From: Lachnospira multipara ATCC 19207
Lineage (GTDB): Bacteria > Bacillota > Clostridia > Lachnospirales > Lachnospiraceae
Direction of reading: 5' to 3'
DNA: 43,600 nt
NCBI RefSeq assembly: GCF_000424105.1
Contig: NZ_AUJG01000019.1
Coordinates: 1 to 43,600 of the forward strand
In this document: piece after piece, positions 1-8,053 of the stretch
How the letters are laid out: each line of letters begins with the position of its first letter
How positions within the stretch are numbered: position 1 is the first letter of the stretch
Translations under genes and position numbers: made by a program
The notes under the pieces: model-generated
What the model saw: the letters and a program-made list of their open reading frames with translations, nothing else
Database searches by the model: none
What the model was told of the DNA's origin: nothing

Positions 1-6
1 CCAAAA

Positions 7-1690
7 TTGAAATTTTAAATTCCACCTCCCGATTAAGTGATGGAATTAACTACTACATAAGTAGAGTTTAATCTTTCACACATCCATGGTATACTCATGA
101 CTTCCTTCTGACAGCAGTAGAAGGAGGCTCAATGAGCAAATACATACCTGGTAACCAAAAACATCTAACTCTCGAAGACCGAGAATACATCAAGAAATCT
201 CTTGATAGCGGAATCACATTTAAAGACATCGCAAAGTATCTTTGTAAGGATCCGACTACTATTTCCAAGGAGATTAAACTCCACCGACTGGATGAGTGGT
301 ATCGTCGAGGTCCTTTTTACAACAAGAAAAACTTTTGTGAAAAACGCTTTCGCTGTAACAAGCTAAATGCCTGTGACAAAATCATCCTCTGTGGTGTTAA
401 ATGTGCCTCGTGTCCTACTTGTAATCAAACGTGTAAAGACTTTGTTCGAGAGCACTGCAACCGATTAGATAAGGCTCCATACGTCTGTAACGGATGCCAT
501 AAAATCTCACGTTGTACCATTGCTCATAAATATCACTACGATCCCTACTTTGCTGACCGTAAGTATCGCGAAAAGCTTTCATCTTCGCGAGCTGGGATAA
601 ATATGACCAAGCATGAACTGCGCGAAAAGGATAGCATCATCTCGCCACTCATCTTCCAAGGACAATCGCCCTATCAGATAGTGACGAATCATCCTGAATT
701 AGACATGTCGGTTCGAACATTGTATTCATACATCAATGATGGTCTCATTACTGCCAGAAACATTGATTTAAAGCGTAAAGTTAAGTTCAAGCCACGAAAA
801 GTACATAAGACTCAGATAAAGGATCGTTCCGTATTTCAAGGGCGCCTTTATTCGGACTTTCAAGCTTTGGAACTGGATTCCTTCGCCGAGATGGATACTG
901 TTCATTCCTCAAGAGAATCGAAGCGTGTCATCCTTACATTCTTCCTGACTCGTGAAAAACTATTTCTAGCATTTATCATGAATCGCTGCACCAAAGGTGC
1001 CGTGAGACTAATCTTTGATAAGTTAGAACGTCAGCTAGATACATATGATTTCCTGACGTTGTTTAGCACTATCCTTACCGATAGAGGTACTGAGTTTGGA
1101 GATCCGGACTCTTTAGAGACCGGCATATCTGGAATGGAGCGCACAAGTATTTACTATTGTGACCCAATGCGCAGCGGCCAAAAAGGCGGCATTGAGCAGG
1201 CACATACCATGCTACGTATGGTGCTTCCTAAAGGAACAAGTTTTGAATACTTGACCCAGTGGGACTTACGCACAATTGTTGACCACATCAACTCGACGCC
1301 ACGCGAAAGTCTAAATGGGCGTACCCCATATGAGGTTGCATTAGAAACTTACGGCATAGACATCTTAAAAGCACTTCAGCTTAGGCCGATTGCACCTGAT
1401 GATGTCAATCTGACGCCTAAGCTGATACGCTTTAACCATTAACTTTACATAAAAATCTGCTGTCAGACTGGAAATAAACAATTCACATTTTTTCAATGTG
1501 GCCTGTGGAATTCAGTCTCGCACACGGAATATCCAGAGGCTTGTTTGCCATGTCTTCAATTCGGATATTTTATGGAAAGTTACTGCAATTATACCAGCTA
1601 AGCCTAAATATTGCTCTCTGAAATATTAAAAACCAAGGAAATTTTAAAGACCGGTGGAATTTACCATTTCACTGGAATTTACAATTTCAA
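7..1690 (+). mobile_element. IS30-family insertion sequence
   Basis: The ends are imperfect inverted repeats: TTGAAATTTTAAATTCCA at 7-24 matches the complement of 1673-1690 at 17 of 18 positions. A second, near-identical copy of the right-end motif lies at 1655-1671 in tandem with the first, so the inner boundary on the right is ambiguous. An inner 11-bp inverted pair (TCTGACAGCAG, 107-117 and 1457-1467) closely brackets the transposase gene. The 210 bases between the gene and the right end hold no gene I can see, only a short hairpin around 1484-1500. A target duplication cannot be checked because only six bases lie outside the left end. The element appears intact and separates the cargo block from whatever lies to the left. 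Confidence 0.75.
132..1442 (+). CDS. IS30-family transposase
   Basis: This 436-residue DDE transposase catalyses cutting and joining of the insertion-sequence ends. The N-terminus (about residues 8-52) is the IS30-type helix-turn-helix, with the usual LTLEDR opening and a TTISKEIK recognition region. Residues 70-127 are rich in cysteines (CxxC pairs), a zinc-binding insertion common in Firmicutes members. The integrase-like core shows the DDE triad at D255 (EMDTV), D317 (TDRGTEF) and E355 (GGIEQAH). The start is supported by AAGGAGG four bases upstream, and a weak promoter (TTTAAT, 17-base gap, TATACT at 90-95) precedes it. The length is typical of large IS30 members and no frameshift is seen, so it is probably active. 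Confidence 0.93.
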   Translation: MSKYIPGNQKHLTLEDREYIKKSLDSGITFKDIAKYLCKDPTTISKEIKLHRLDEWYRRGPFYNKKNFCEKRFRCNKLNACDKIILCGVKCASCPTCNQTCKDFVREHCNRLDKAPYVCNGCHKISRCTIAHKYHYDPYFADRKYREKLSSSRAGINMTKHELREKDSIISPLIFQGQSPYQIVTNHPELDMSVRTLYSYINDGLITARNIDLKRKVKFKPRKVHKTQIKDRSVFQGRLYSDFQALELDSFAEMDTVHSSRESKRVILTFFLTREKLFLAFIMNRCTKGAVRLIFDKLERQLDTYDFLTLFSTILTDRGTEFGDPDSLETGISGMERTSIYYCDPMRSGQKGGIEQAHTMLRMVLPKGTSFEYLTQWDLRTIVDHINSTPRESLNGRTPYEVALETYGIDILKALQLRPIAPDDVNLTPKLIRFNH

Positions 1691-1720
1691 GTTAGCAATA
1701 CCAGTAAAATTATTTCTATT

Positions 1721-1758
1721 AAAAGAGGGATACGGACCTAAGGTCCATACCCCTCTTT
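1721..1758 (-). terminator. Intrinsic terminator after the 329-residue gene
   Basis: A long near-perfect inverted repeat (AAAGAGGG...CCCTCTTT, with an ACCT/AGGT centre) lies eight bases past the stop of the minus-strand gene ending at 1766. It is followed on that strand by TTTTAATAG. It would also shield the cargo genes from transcription entering from the insertion sequence. Confidence 0.85.
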
Positions 1759-1765
1759 GAAACAC

Positions 1766-2755
1766 TTACTTATCTTCCAAAAGACCAAAGAGATATTCTT
1801 CTAAGCCACCATCCACGTTGTAACGTCTTTCTGCTACCTGCATTGCCATTGCAGCAATTGCTTTCTCAATCTTAACATTCTTGTTATATGCTGTCTTGAC
1901 TGGATCCTTTCTTGAACGAATCGATGTATCCTCAGCAAAGAATCTTTTGAAATCAGAATCTTGTACAAAATCCTCCATGTCCATGGAACGGATATCCTCA
2001 CCCAAGAAACCGTAGTTTTTCAACAACAAATATATCTCTAAACGACTCATCTTTGCAAATACACCATCGAATATCTGCTTTACATCATCGTCCAATGATT
2101 TTCCAAAGACAACTTCATCGATATCATATGATTCCTGGCCTCCCGCAGAAGAGCCAAGTGGTCTAAACTTTTCGATTCCCTGTTCAGTTATCATATTATA
2201 GGATTCTTTTCCCTTCTCAATCAGGATAAGTTCCGTAATTTGTGCTATCGAAATCTTCTCGCCTAACTTGGTAAAGATTTCTTCAACAGTAATATCATCC
2301 TCGGTCCTATCATTCTCACTGGCAAGTGCAGCACGTGCAGAACGAATCTTCAAAAGTACCTTCGCTTCTTCCGGTGTAATCTCAAGTACAGATGCCACCG
2401 CTTCTCTTATGCAGTACTGCGTTCTGCTCTTAAAAAATGTCTTAACCTCAAACTGCTTACCTTCATATTTATCATCCATGTATTCCGGATTGTTAAACTT
2501 ATAAATCAATTTCGGTGCTACATTCATAACTTTAGTCATATATGCTTCCTGTGTCTGATCATCCAGCTTACAGCGTCGGCTTTCACATTCCACCATCTCC
2601 TTGATAATATCAAAGATTTCCCAAAAAGCTATATTAGACGCTTCATCTGCTTCATTCAAAAGTCCCTGCTTCTTAAGTAATGCAATATATGCAGCTACTC
2701 TTGTCAAATACTCCTTATAAGATTCCTCTGGGTTACGTTTTAATGTTTCTTTCAT
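1766..2755 (-). CDS. Sigma-70-like regulatory protein (tentative)
   Basis: A 329-residue, acidic, soluble protein without signal peptide or membrane segments. I do not recognise it with certainty. Residues about 105-180 (KTFFKSRTQYCIREAV, then a helix-rich stretch ending ITVEEIFTKLGEKISIAQI) have the look of sigma-factor regions 2.4-3. Residues about 228-250 (FAKMSRLEIYLLLKNYG) resemble the start of region 4, but the recognition helix is not convincing. The start has AGGAGG seven bases upstream. A possible promoter (GTGACT, then TATAAC on the minus strand near 2802-2830) and a GC hairpin (2841-2853) lie in the leader. It is a single-gene unit between terminators. Alternatives are a phage- or element-encoded regulator or a plain hypothetical. 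It is a natural candidate regulator for the conjugative element, but nothing here proves that. Confidence 0.4.
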   Translation of the reverse strand: MKETLKRNPEESYKEYLTRVAAYIALLKKQGLLNEADEASNIAFWEIFDIIKEMVECESRRCKLDDQTQEAYMTKVMNVAPKLIYKFNNPEYMDDKYEGKQFEVKTFFKSRTQYCIREAVASVLEITPEEAKVLLKIRSARAALASENDRTEDDITVEEIFTKLGEKISIAQITELILIEKGKESYNMITEQGIEKFRPLGSSAGGQESYDIDEVVFGKSLDDDVKQIFDGVFAKMSRLEIYLLLKNYGFLGEDIRSMDMEDFVQDSDFKRFFAEDTSIRSRKDPVKTAYNKNVKIEKAIAAMAMQVAERRYNVDGGLEEYLFGLLEDK

Positions 2756-2871
2756 GGATTCTACCTCCTAAAACTTTTGTCTTGGAAGGCAGAGCCCCGT
2801 AGGTTATATAAGGTTATAAATATCAGTCACATCCGCGCTCCCGGCAACGCCGGTATAAACGAATGAGATAC

Positions 2872-2913
2872 AAAAAAAGCTCCTCCTCCCGGTATCTTAC
2901 CGGGAAGAAGAGC
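2872..2913 (-). terminator. Second of two tandem intrinsic terminators
   Basis: On the minus strand a stem of about 14 bp (GCTCTTCTTCCCGGT pairing with ACCGGGAGGAGGAGC) is followed directly by seven Ts. It lies 24 bases past the first terminator (2932-2987) and isolates the zinc-ribbon gene from the sigma-like gene downstream. Confidence 0.88.
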
Positions 2914-2931
2914 AAAAGATTAAAAGCACAC

Positions 2932-2987
2932 AAAAAGGGGCTGTGTAAACTATTCCAGGTTCTAACCCGGTAATGTCTACACGCCCC
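2932..2987 (-). terminator. First of two tandem terminators, two-lobed hairpin
   Basis: On the minus strand GGGGCGTGTAGAC pairs imperfectly with GTTTACACAGCCCC. A second hairpin (CCGGGTT/AACCTGG, 2955-2970) sits in its loop, and five Ts follow. The nested fold is more elaborate than a terminator needs and could be an RNA element in its own right. The rest of 2756-3064 holds no gene I can support. Confidence 0.7.
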
Positions 2988-3064
2988 TCATGTACGCTCC
3001 ACCAAGGAAGCCATCACGCCCATACGTGCTTCAATATTCAGTTGTTATGATTGCCGTCTGCTAC

Positions 3065-3271
3065 TTAAATGTAAATCTTTCCAGCGACTGCCTTTTCGAG
3101 CAATTCACCTTCAGTAACATTGTGAAGGGACATCGCTCTTGGATGCTTATTGTGGCAACGTCCGCAGGTCATTATGATTCCCTGCAAAACCTTTGTATTC
3201 TTATCACCAGTGGTCTCGTATGCCACATGCAAACTCTTTCTACAATATTTACAAAAAAACTCGATCTTCAT
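3065..3271 (-). CDS. Small zinc-ribbon protein, unknown role
   Basis: A 68-residue basic protein with two CxxC knuckles (C7-C10 and C36-C39), the pattern of a single zinc ribbon that binds nucleic acid or protein. No specific family was recognised. I chose the ATG at 3271 because GGAGGAG lies about eight bases upstream. The same frame stays open back to 3484, which would add 71 residues, but that extension lacks a good start and an obvious domain. A sigma-70-type promoter lies at 3463-3491, giving a leader of about 185 nucleotides. The gene forms its own unit, closed by tandem terminators and lying behind the terminator of the ABC-3C operon. Confidence 0.6.
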   Translation of the reverse strand: MKIEFFCKYCRKSLHVAYETTGDKNTKVLQGIIMTCGRCHNKHPRAMSLHNVTEGELLEKAVAGKIYI

Positions 3272-3648
3272 AATGAGACTCCTCCTTGTATTCGTTATCC
3301 GATACTGGAAGAGGAAAAGGGAAATGTCACCTCTCACATGTATACCATTGCCGTTGATCCGGTCGGCAAATGCAGTAACCATTCCGTAAGTGCCAGAGTA
3401 TAACACGATTACCACACAACTCCTTAACTGATCATTTTTTGATGTATCGAACATCTGTTTGTATGATATCAGTTTCCGGATCAAAAATCAATACTACCTG
3501 TGTTTATTTCCTCGTCCATATTTTATTGAAAGGTTCATGTATCTCGCGAAATACTTACCAAGGCGTCCCTTGATGATAATCATATTACTACACATCTTTA
3601 TATCTGACATCTGAGCATCTTACACATCCATAGCACATTGCAATGTGA
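3272..3648. other. Non-coding stretch with promoter and long leader
   Basis: About 375 bases between the zinc-ribbon gene and the ABC-3C terminator. It holds a likely minus-strand promoter (3463-3491) and the long leader of the zinc-ribbon gene. Part of the leader is open in frame with that gene. I see no other gene, repeat or RNA signature. Confidence 0.45.
3463..3491 (-). promoter_or_regulatory. Sigma-70-type promoter for the zinc-ribbon gene
   Basis: On the minus strand TTGATT (3486-3491) and TATCAT (3463-3468) are separated by 17 bases. Predicted transcription would begin near 3456. Confidence 0.5.
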
Positions 3649-3682
3649 CAAAAAAAACTGCCCCGCAAAAGCCTGGGCAGTT
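3649..3682 (-). terminator. Intrinsic terminator of the ABC-3C operon
   Basis: Minus-strand hairpin AACTGCCC/GGGCAGTT with an 11-base loop, followed by eight Ts. It starts 23 bases past the ATPase stop codon. Confidence 0.9.
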
Positions 3683-3705
3683 TCTTCAACTTCCTTATTC
3701 TTTTT

Positions 3706-5499
3706 TTAATCTCGATAATCTTCAATGAGTCCATATCTTCCTTCTGACTCATCCTTTGTAAATCTATGAATTACAGCATCTTTATAATCGATATCCGGAA
3801 TAGTATTTTCGATAATAATCATCTGTCGCTCATCCGAATGATCAACAAAATATTTAAATAATCCCGCTTTCATTGTTTCGGAAGGTTCTGCTTCATCATT
3901 CTTTTCTTTTAAAGATAGCACTGGTGAATCTATACACATAAATCCTATATGGCACAATGCATTCTCCTCGATGATATTTTGTACTGTTACAGCAAGCACG
4001 GTATTTAAGTATGCTCTAAAGCCTTCTCCCTGACTTGATTTTAGCGATTGATTAACAATAATATCCAAAGAAGAATTGTCAAATTGCGAAGACTTGTAAT
4101 TATCATATTTACAGATTTCTAGCATGGATTTTACACCATCATTTATCTTGCCTTCATAAGACTCTAAAAACTTCTTCCTAATATCAATATGTAAATCTTC
4201 ATCTTCGTTTACTGCTACCCCAAGTTGTCTGGTTAGAATACTTTTAAAGCCCTTGATCATTTCATTTGCTTTACTCCTCGACAACGCCTGTGTATATTCT
4301 GCAAGGCACTCCCTTAGATTCTCTATCTGCGGAGTTATCTCTCCTCGAATGATTTCATCATATTGTGCTTTTTCTGCTTTCAAGCGTTCTATTTCAGCAG
4401 CATTATTATTGATATCCTCAGCCAATACATCTTGAACTGATGCCAGATCTTCTATCTGGCTTTCAATCTTTTTAACTTCATTTGCAGCAGCTTCCACACA
4501 GGATTCTGCCTTGTCCTTTGGCAATGTGCCATTACAAAACGGACATTGAGCTGGCATTTCAATATCATCCTGAGCCATTGAGCCTTCAATCAAAAAAGTC
4601 AACCTTCTAATATCAGCAGCATACTGAGTCTGTAAAGAGCTATATCTGTTCTTAAGCACTTTATTCTCTGCCGCAGTATCCTCCAATGCAAGTATCTTAT
4701 CAGACACCTCTTTTCTTTTTGCTGATGCATTTGAAAGATTGCTCTCCAAAGAAGCTATTTCTCCCAAAATTTCATCTATATGTTTTTGAATCTCAACCGG
4801 AGACAATCCCTCCATCTCTCCGCCTGTTTCATCTTGATATTCATCAAGATCCAAAAGGCTGGCATCAACAAAGCTTTGAAGGGCATTATTCTTAATCCCG
4901 ATTACCCTATCAGTCATTCCCTCTACTTTGGGTGCATGACTTTCCCCCGTTGCAAGATATACCAAAGACGAGATTGTCGGTGCATGCATCTTCGCATTCT
5001 GAGAAATAGTAGGGATTAAAATACTCCTATGAATCGGTATTCTACCTTCGTCAATCATAAAGAGGTGATATATAGTTCTTATGGTCATTGTCTGTGTTTC
5101 CCCAGAAAGATTCTTTAGAATCTTATCTGGTTTATCAATCTTCATTAGTTTGAACCACAAATCACTAATTTTATTACCATTACTATTACCACCGGTTTTA
5201 TATACTCCTGATTCAATTCCATCGAACTCACTGCTAACATTAAAGGAATTGACATCCATCTCTCTGGATATAATAATTTTCTTTCCTTCTGTAATTACCG
5301 TAAGTGATATATGGCTTATTCCGAGTCTAACGTTTATACGCTCCGAACTTGTGCCCCCCATCATATAATCCAAGCAATTGTATATCATACTCTTACCGGT
5401 ATTAGACTCTCCGTATATAATATTGAGACCTTTGCCGAATTTAATGATTGAAGTTTTTCCATTTTTTAAATACAGTTTTAATTCTTCTATGTAATACAT
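3706..5499 (-). CDS. ABC-3C system Rad50/SMC-like ATPase (DUF3732 type)
   Basis: A 597-residue ABC ATPase with the SMC/Rad50 plan. Walker A is GESNTGKS (30-37). Long coiled coils span about 225-310 and 335-415, joined by a zinc-hook-like CPFC (319-322). The C-terminal half has a SQGEG signature-like motif (489-493) and a Walker B-like hydrophobic strand ending IDSP (523-526). This is the DUF3732-type ATPase of ABC-three-component (ABC-3C) conflict systems, thought to sense invading nucleic acid and trigger the partner effector. It is the last gene of the operon, two bases after the middle-component stop, with AGAGGTG before its ATG. The conserved motifs I can identify appear intact, so it is probably functional. 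Confidence 0.82.
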   Translation of the reverse strand: MYYIEELKLYLKNGKTSIIKFGKGLNIIYGESNTGKSMIYNCLDYMMGGTSSERINVRLGISHISLTVITEGKKIIISREMDVNSFNVSSEFDGIESGVYKTGGNSNGNKISDLWFKLMKIDKPDKILKNLSGETQTMTIRTIYHLFMIDEGRIPIHRSILIPTISQNAKMHAPTISSLVYLATGESHAPKVEGMTDRVIGIKNNALQSFVDASLLDLDEYQDETGGEMEGLSPVEIQKHIDEILGEIASLESNLSNASAKRKEVSDKILALEDTAAENKVLKNRYSSLQTQYAADIRRLTFLIEGSMAQDDIEMPAQCPFCNGTLPKDKAESCVEAAANEVKKIESQIEDLASVQDVLAEDINNNAAEIERLKAEKAQYDEIIRGEITPQIENLRECLAEYTQALSRSKANEMIKGFKSILTRQLGVAVNEDEDLHIDIRKKFLESYEGKINDGVKSMLEICKYDNYKSSQFDNSSLDIIVNQSLKSSQGEGFRAYLNTVLAVTVQNIIEENALCHIGFMCIDSPVLSLKEKNDEAEPSETMKAGLFKYFVDHSDERQMIIIENTIPDIDYKDAVIHRFTKDESEGRYGLIEDYRD

Positions 5500-5501
5500 C
5501 G

Positions 5502-5942
5502 CTACACCTCTTGATAAACAGATTTTCTTTGAATAAGATTCAACAACTCTACATCCGATTTATCAGCATACCTATATTTAATAATATTAACGATATTTCT
5601 ATACTCTAATGCATAAGGGCTTTCCAGCTTGTGAATGCAATTTTTCCCGGAATCTGTTACTGAATACAAAAAAATCTCACCTGCTTCAGCAAGCACTAAC
5701 CCTTTTAAAACCAGATCTTTGATAGCTTCAGATACAAGTTGTCTTCTACTGACAAGTTCCGCAAACTTCAATGCATTATTACCATGTAGATTTACATCCT
5801 TCACTTCAAACTCCGTAGAATAACAAGCCATAAAATCAAATGCAAGAATTTTATCTTCCGTACATTTATCTCCGAATTCGTCCAACATGATTAAGATTCG
5901 TAAGGACATTTCAAACGGAGAGTTAAACAAATTATTCTTCAT
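5502..5942 (-). CDS. ABC-3C system middle component
   Basis: A 146-residue helical protein starting with the typical LFNSPFEMSLRILIMLDEF opening of ABC-3C middle components, followed by a winged-helix-like region (about residues 60-110). In ABC-3C systems this part links the ATPase to the effector. I chose the ATG at 5942, with GGAG six bases upstream, over an in-frame ATG at 5975 that would add 11 residues and enlarge the overlap. With this start it overlaps the effector gene by 11 bases, so translation is probably coupled. Its position between effector and ATPase is the standard order for these systems. Confidence 0.75.
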   Translation of the reverse strand: MKNNLFNSPFEMSLRILIMLDEFGDKCTEDKILAFDFMACYSTEFEVKDVNLHGNNALKFAELVSRRQLVSEAIKDLVLKGLVLAEAGEIFLYSVTDSGKNCIHKLESPYALEYRNIVNIIKYRYADKSDVELLNLIQRKSVYQEV

Positions 5943-6924
5943 TTCCGTCTCCATTACACCAATAAAGTTTCTCATCGTTTACCAACATATGACAGGCTCC
6001 TTTCTTTTCTCCAGGGCCAACCCACCGCAACATCCGATCTTCCGTATTACTTGAAAGAGGAACCGTTGTAGCATGTTGTATAACTGCCTTCATACGCTCA
6101 TAGCCGTTATCATAATCCGCATCACAGGTGTCAATTACTCCATCATATACTTCATCTTTAAAATCCGAAAAGTTTGATTCCTCGTCAACTTTTAGTGTAT
6201 CACGCATCTCGCGACGTATTGTCTCAGCCTGATAATAACTGGTCCTCTGTCTATCAAAGTCTCGTTTCAACGCCGGTTCATCTTCCAAGTCTTCAGGTCG
6301 GATATAAGTATTTCCAGTCTTCTCACCATATGCTCTATACAATTCTGACACATATGGCATTTCATGATCTTCCGGTTCATCTGGTACCTGTATCATCTGA
6401 GGCTTGGTATATCTCTTCATTAACTCATGATAATATTTTAAATCATCCGCAATCGGGAGCTTATCATATGGTGTGTCTTGAACTCGATTATCACCTGATA
6501 AAGCCAGAATAAAAGCTCTTCCAAGAAAATCCCCCTGCTCATTCTGATCTAACAATTCCGATAATTCTATTTTAGTGGCTTCATCTAGACTAGAATCAAA
6601 TATATATTCCTTAAGTGCCTTATACATTCCCTCTTCAAGCATAGGATCAATATAATCACCAATAACCACATCATTAAAATAATCCATGATTTTATTAATT
6701 AATGCGGCGTCATCTATAGCCTCTTTTATATTTTCCGGTATATCTGCCTCATACTTGAACCAAGCACCGGCATTTCTAGTCGTATACTTATTCCCATAAT
6801 GATTCACCACTCCCGGCCACTCAAAAATGGGATCAAATAAAATCTTAGCTATTTTCGTCATGTTCCGGCTACGTAGACCTTTTTCAAATTCACGTACATA
6901 GCCACCGTAATTAAATTCCCTCAA
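5932..6924 (-). CDS. ABC-3C system effector with C-terminal ABC-3C domain
   Basis: A 330-residue protein. The last 110 residues carry the features I associate with the ABC-3C C-terminal domain: SYYQAETIRREMRD, then FKDEVYDGVIDTC, then GACHMLVNDEKLYW near the end. This domain is thought to tie an effector to the ATPase. Residues 1-215 would be the effector part. I recognise no nuclease, protease or pore motif there, only a charged, aromatic-rich, mainly helical region. The start is TTG at 6924, with GGGGAGG about eight bases upstream. It is preceded by the HTH gene and overlaps the middle component. The toxic activity is unknown, which makes it the novel part of this operon. Confidence 0.7.
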   Translation of the reverse strand: MREFNYGGYVREFEKGLRSRNMTKIAKILFDPIFEWPGVVNHYGNKYTTRNAGAWFKYEADIPENIKEAIDDAALINKIMDYFNDVVIGDYIDPMLEEGMYKALKEYIFDSSLDEATKIELSELLDQNEQGDFLGRAFILALSGDNRVQDTPYDKLPIADDLKYYHELMKRYTKPQMIQVPDEPEDHEMPYVSELYRAYGEKTGNTYIRPEDLEDEPALKRDFDRQRTSYYQAETIRREMRDTLKVDEESNFSDFKDEVYDGVIDTCDADYDNGYERMKAVIQHATTVPLSSNTEDRMLRWVGPGEKKGACHMLVNDEKLYWCNGDGNEE

Positions 6925-6987
6925 ATATAAAACCTCCCCTCCACGACTACTCAGATAATCGAGTGGTTTCCTCTGACAAGAAAGAAT

Positions 6988-7191
6988 CTAGTCTTTCTTC
7001 TTCCGCCAATTCTTATACGCTCCGGTAGTAACGCGCTTGTCTACTGGCTTGTCTGCATCTTTCGGTATAGCCCAATCCCGGCCAAATTTCGTGGCACCTT
7101 CAATTCTGCCATTTGCACAAAGTACCTGAATCCGTCGAGGCGTGACACCCCAAACTTCCGCCGCTTCTTTGATCGTCATATATCCTTCCAT
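6988..7191 (-). CDS. Small helix-turn-helix protein, likely operon regulator
   Basis: A 67-residue protein consisting of a MerR/excisionase-like helix-turn-helix (TIKEAAEVWGVTPRRIQVL, about residues 6-24), a short wing (GRDWAIPKDADKP) and a basic tail. It likely binds DNA and controls the ABC-3C operon it heads, 63 bases before the effector. The ATG at 7191 is chosen with GAGG five bases upstream; a GTG two codons earlier is possible. A strong promoter lies at 7238-7266. Similar proteins are widespread in Clostridia, so a specific link to defence is inferred from position only. Confidence 0.72.
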   Translation of the reverse strand: MEGYMTIKEAAEVWGVTPRRIQVLCANGRIEGATKFGRDWAIPKDADKPVDKRVTTGAYKNWRKKKD

Positions 7192-7237
7192 TTGCACCTC
7201 TATATTATTTTAAATCCATTAATAGTCCTTACTATAC

Positions 7238-7266
7238 ATTTTAGGTAGTATGACGAACAATGTCAA
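7238..7266 (-). promoter_or_regulatory. Strong sigma-70 promoter of the HTH/ABC-3C operon
   Basis: On the minus strand a perfect TTGACA (7261-7266), exactly 17 bases, then TAAAAT (7238-7243). It starts a few bases after the terminator that ends the conjugation module, so the defence operon is transcribed independently. Confidence 0.72.
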
Positions 7267-7273
7267 TATAAAA

Positions 7274-7305
7274 GTAGCGTGCCTTACACCCACAAAGCAC
7301 GCTAC
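7274..7305 (-). terminator. Intrinsic terminator of the pilus/T4SS module
   Basis: Perfect 9-bp stem GTAGCGTGC/GCACGCTAC with a 14-base loop, followed on the minus strand by TTTTATAT. It lies six bases past the CpaB-like gene. The flanking AAAG/CTTT bases mean it could also act on the opposite strand. Confidence 0.85.
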
Positions 7306-7310
7306 ACTTT

Positions 7311-8036
7311 TTATTCAGTTTTCAAATACATCTGTATACCGCCATATACAACCGCAGTATTGATACTTTCCACTTCCTCCGGTGTTACCCATACCGTAAA
7401 AGATGTCGCTACACCATCGTCTTCCGTAATCTTCTTACCGGCATTATCATATACTTCGCTGACATATACATTTTCTGCCATAAGGGTAAGCATCTCTGTT
7501 GCCGGATCCACGGCATATACATCCACGATATCGCCCTTTCTAAGAGAACCATTTACAGAATCATCAAAGGATTCAGCTGCAAAGGATGTAATCTCATATC
7601 CAGCCTTATACTTATCCATTACAAGATCCTTGGTAAGGATGTCAGTCTTTAAGACCATCTGCGCTTTTGTCATGGCACGGTCAATATAAAAACCATCCTT
7701 TGGTAAGTCTGATACCGTACTATACGCCGATTCCGGAATTGCCATCCTTTCAACCGCCACGGTCTCAAAATACTTATCCATGTCTTCCGCCTGAACATAG
7801 GTATTTGCTGCCACATTCTCCTTCATGACAAGCACCTGTCCCTTAAGGCTTTCTGCCTCCAGCTTGTTCTGCATGGAAAGATATAATCCGCATACCACAA
7901 TGCCTGCAAAGAGCGCCGGAAGCACTACTACCTTAAGAACGGATATAAGCTTCGCCTTTACGTTGCCGCTCTTTTTCTTTTTTGTTACCGTCTTCTTTTC
8001 ATCTTTGGCATTTACTGCCGCTTTCTTCTGAAACAT
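7311..8036 (-). CDS. CpaB/RcpC-like SAF-domain pilus assembly protein
   Basis: A 241-residue protein with a lysine-rich cytoplasmic tail (about 1-28), one membrane span (about 31-52, VVVLPALFAGIVVCGLYL) and an extracellular region opening with a SAF-like domain (VLVMKENVAANTYVQAEDM). CpaB/RcpC proteins act at the envelope in Flp/Tad pilus assembly. The start at 8036 has AAAGGAG ten bases upstream; the open frame extends further but would overlap the preceding gene. It is the last gene of the module headed by the pilin at 14912 and follows TadE-like and DUF4320 genes, which supports a pilus role. Confidence 0.68.
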   Translation of the reverse strand: MFQKKAAVNAKDEKKTVTKKKKSGNVKAKLISVLKVVVLPALFAGIVVCGLYLSMQNKLEAESLKGQVLVMKENVAANTYVQAEDMDKYFETVAVERMAIPESAYSTVSDLPKDGFYIDRAMTKAQMVLKTDILTKDLVMDKYKAGYEITSFAAESFDDSVNGSLRKGDIVDVYAVDPATEMLTLMAENVYVSEVYDNAGKKITEDDGVATSFTVWVTPEEVESINTAVVYGGIQMYLKTE

Positions 8037-8053
8037 ATCTAAAAATCTCCTTT

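Noticed and set aside
2990-3403. Plus-strand 137-codon frame over the zinc-ribbon gene
   Set aside because: It lies opposite the CxxC-containing gene with a clear ribosome site; no upstream signal of its own.
7206-7250. Operator-like inverted repeat near the HTH promoter
   Set aside because: Only five bases (TACTA/TAGTA) match; too weak to report as a site.
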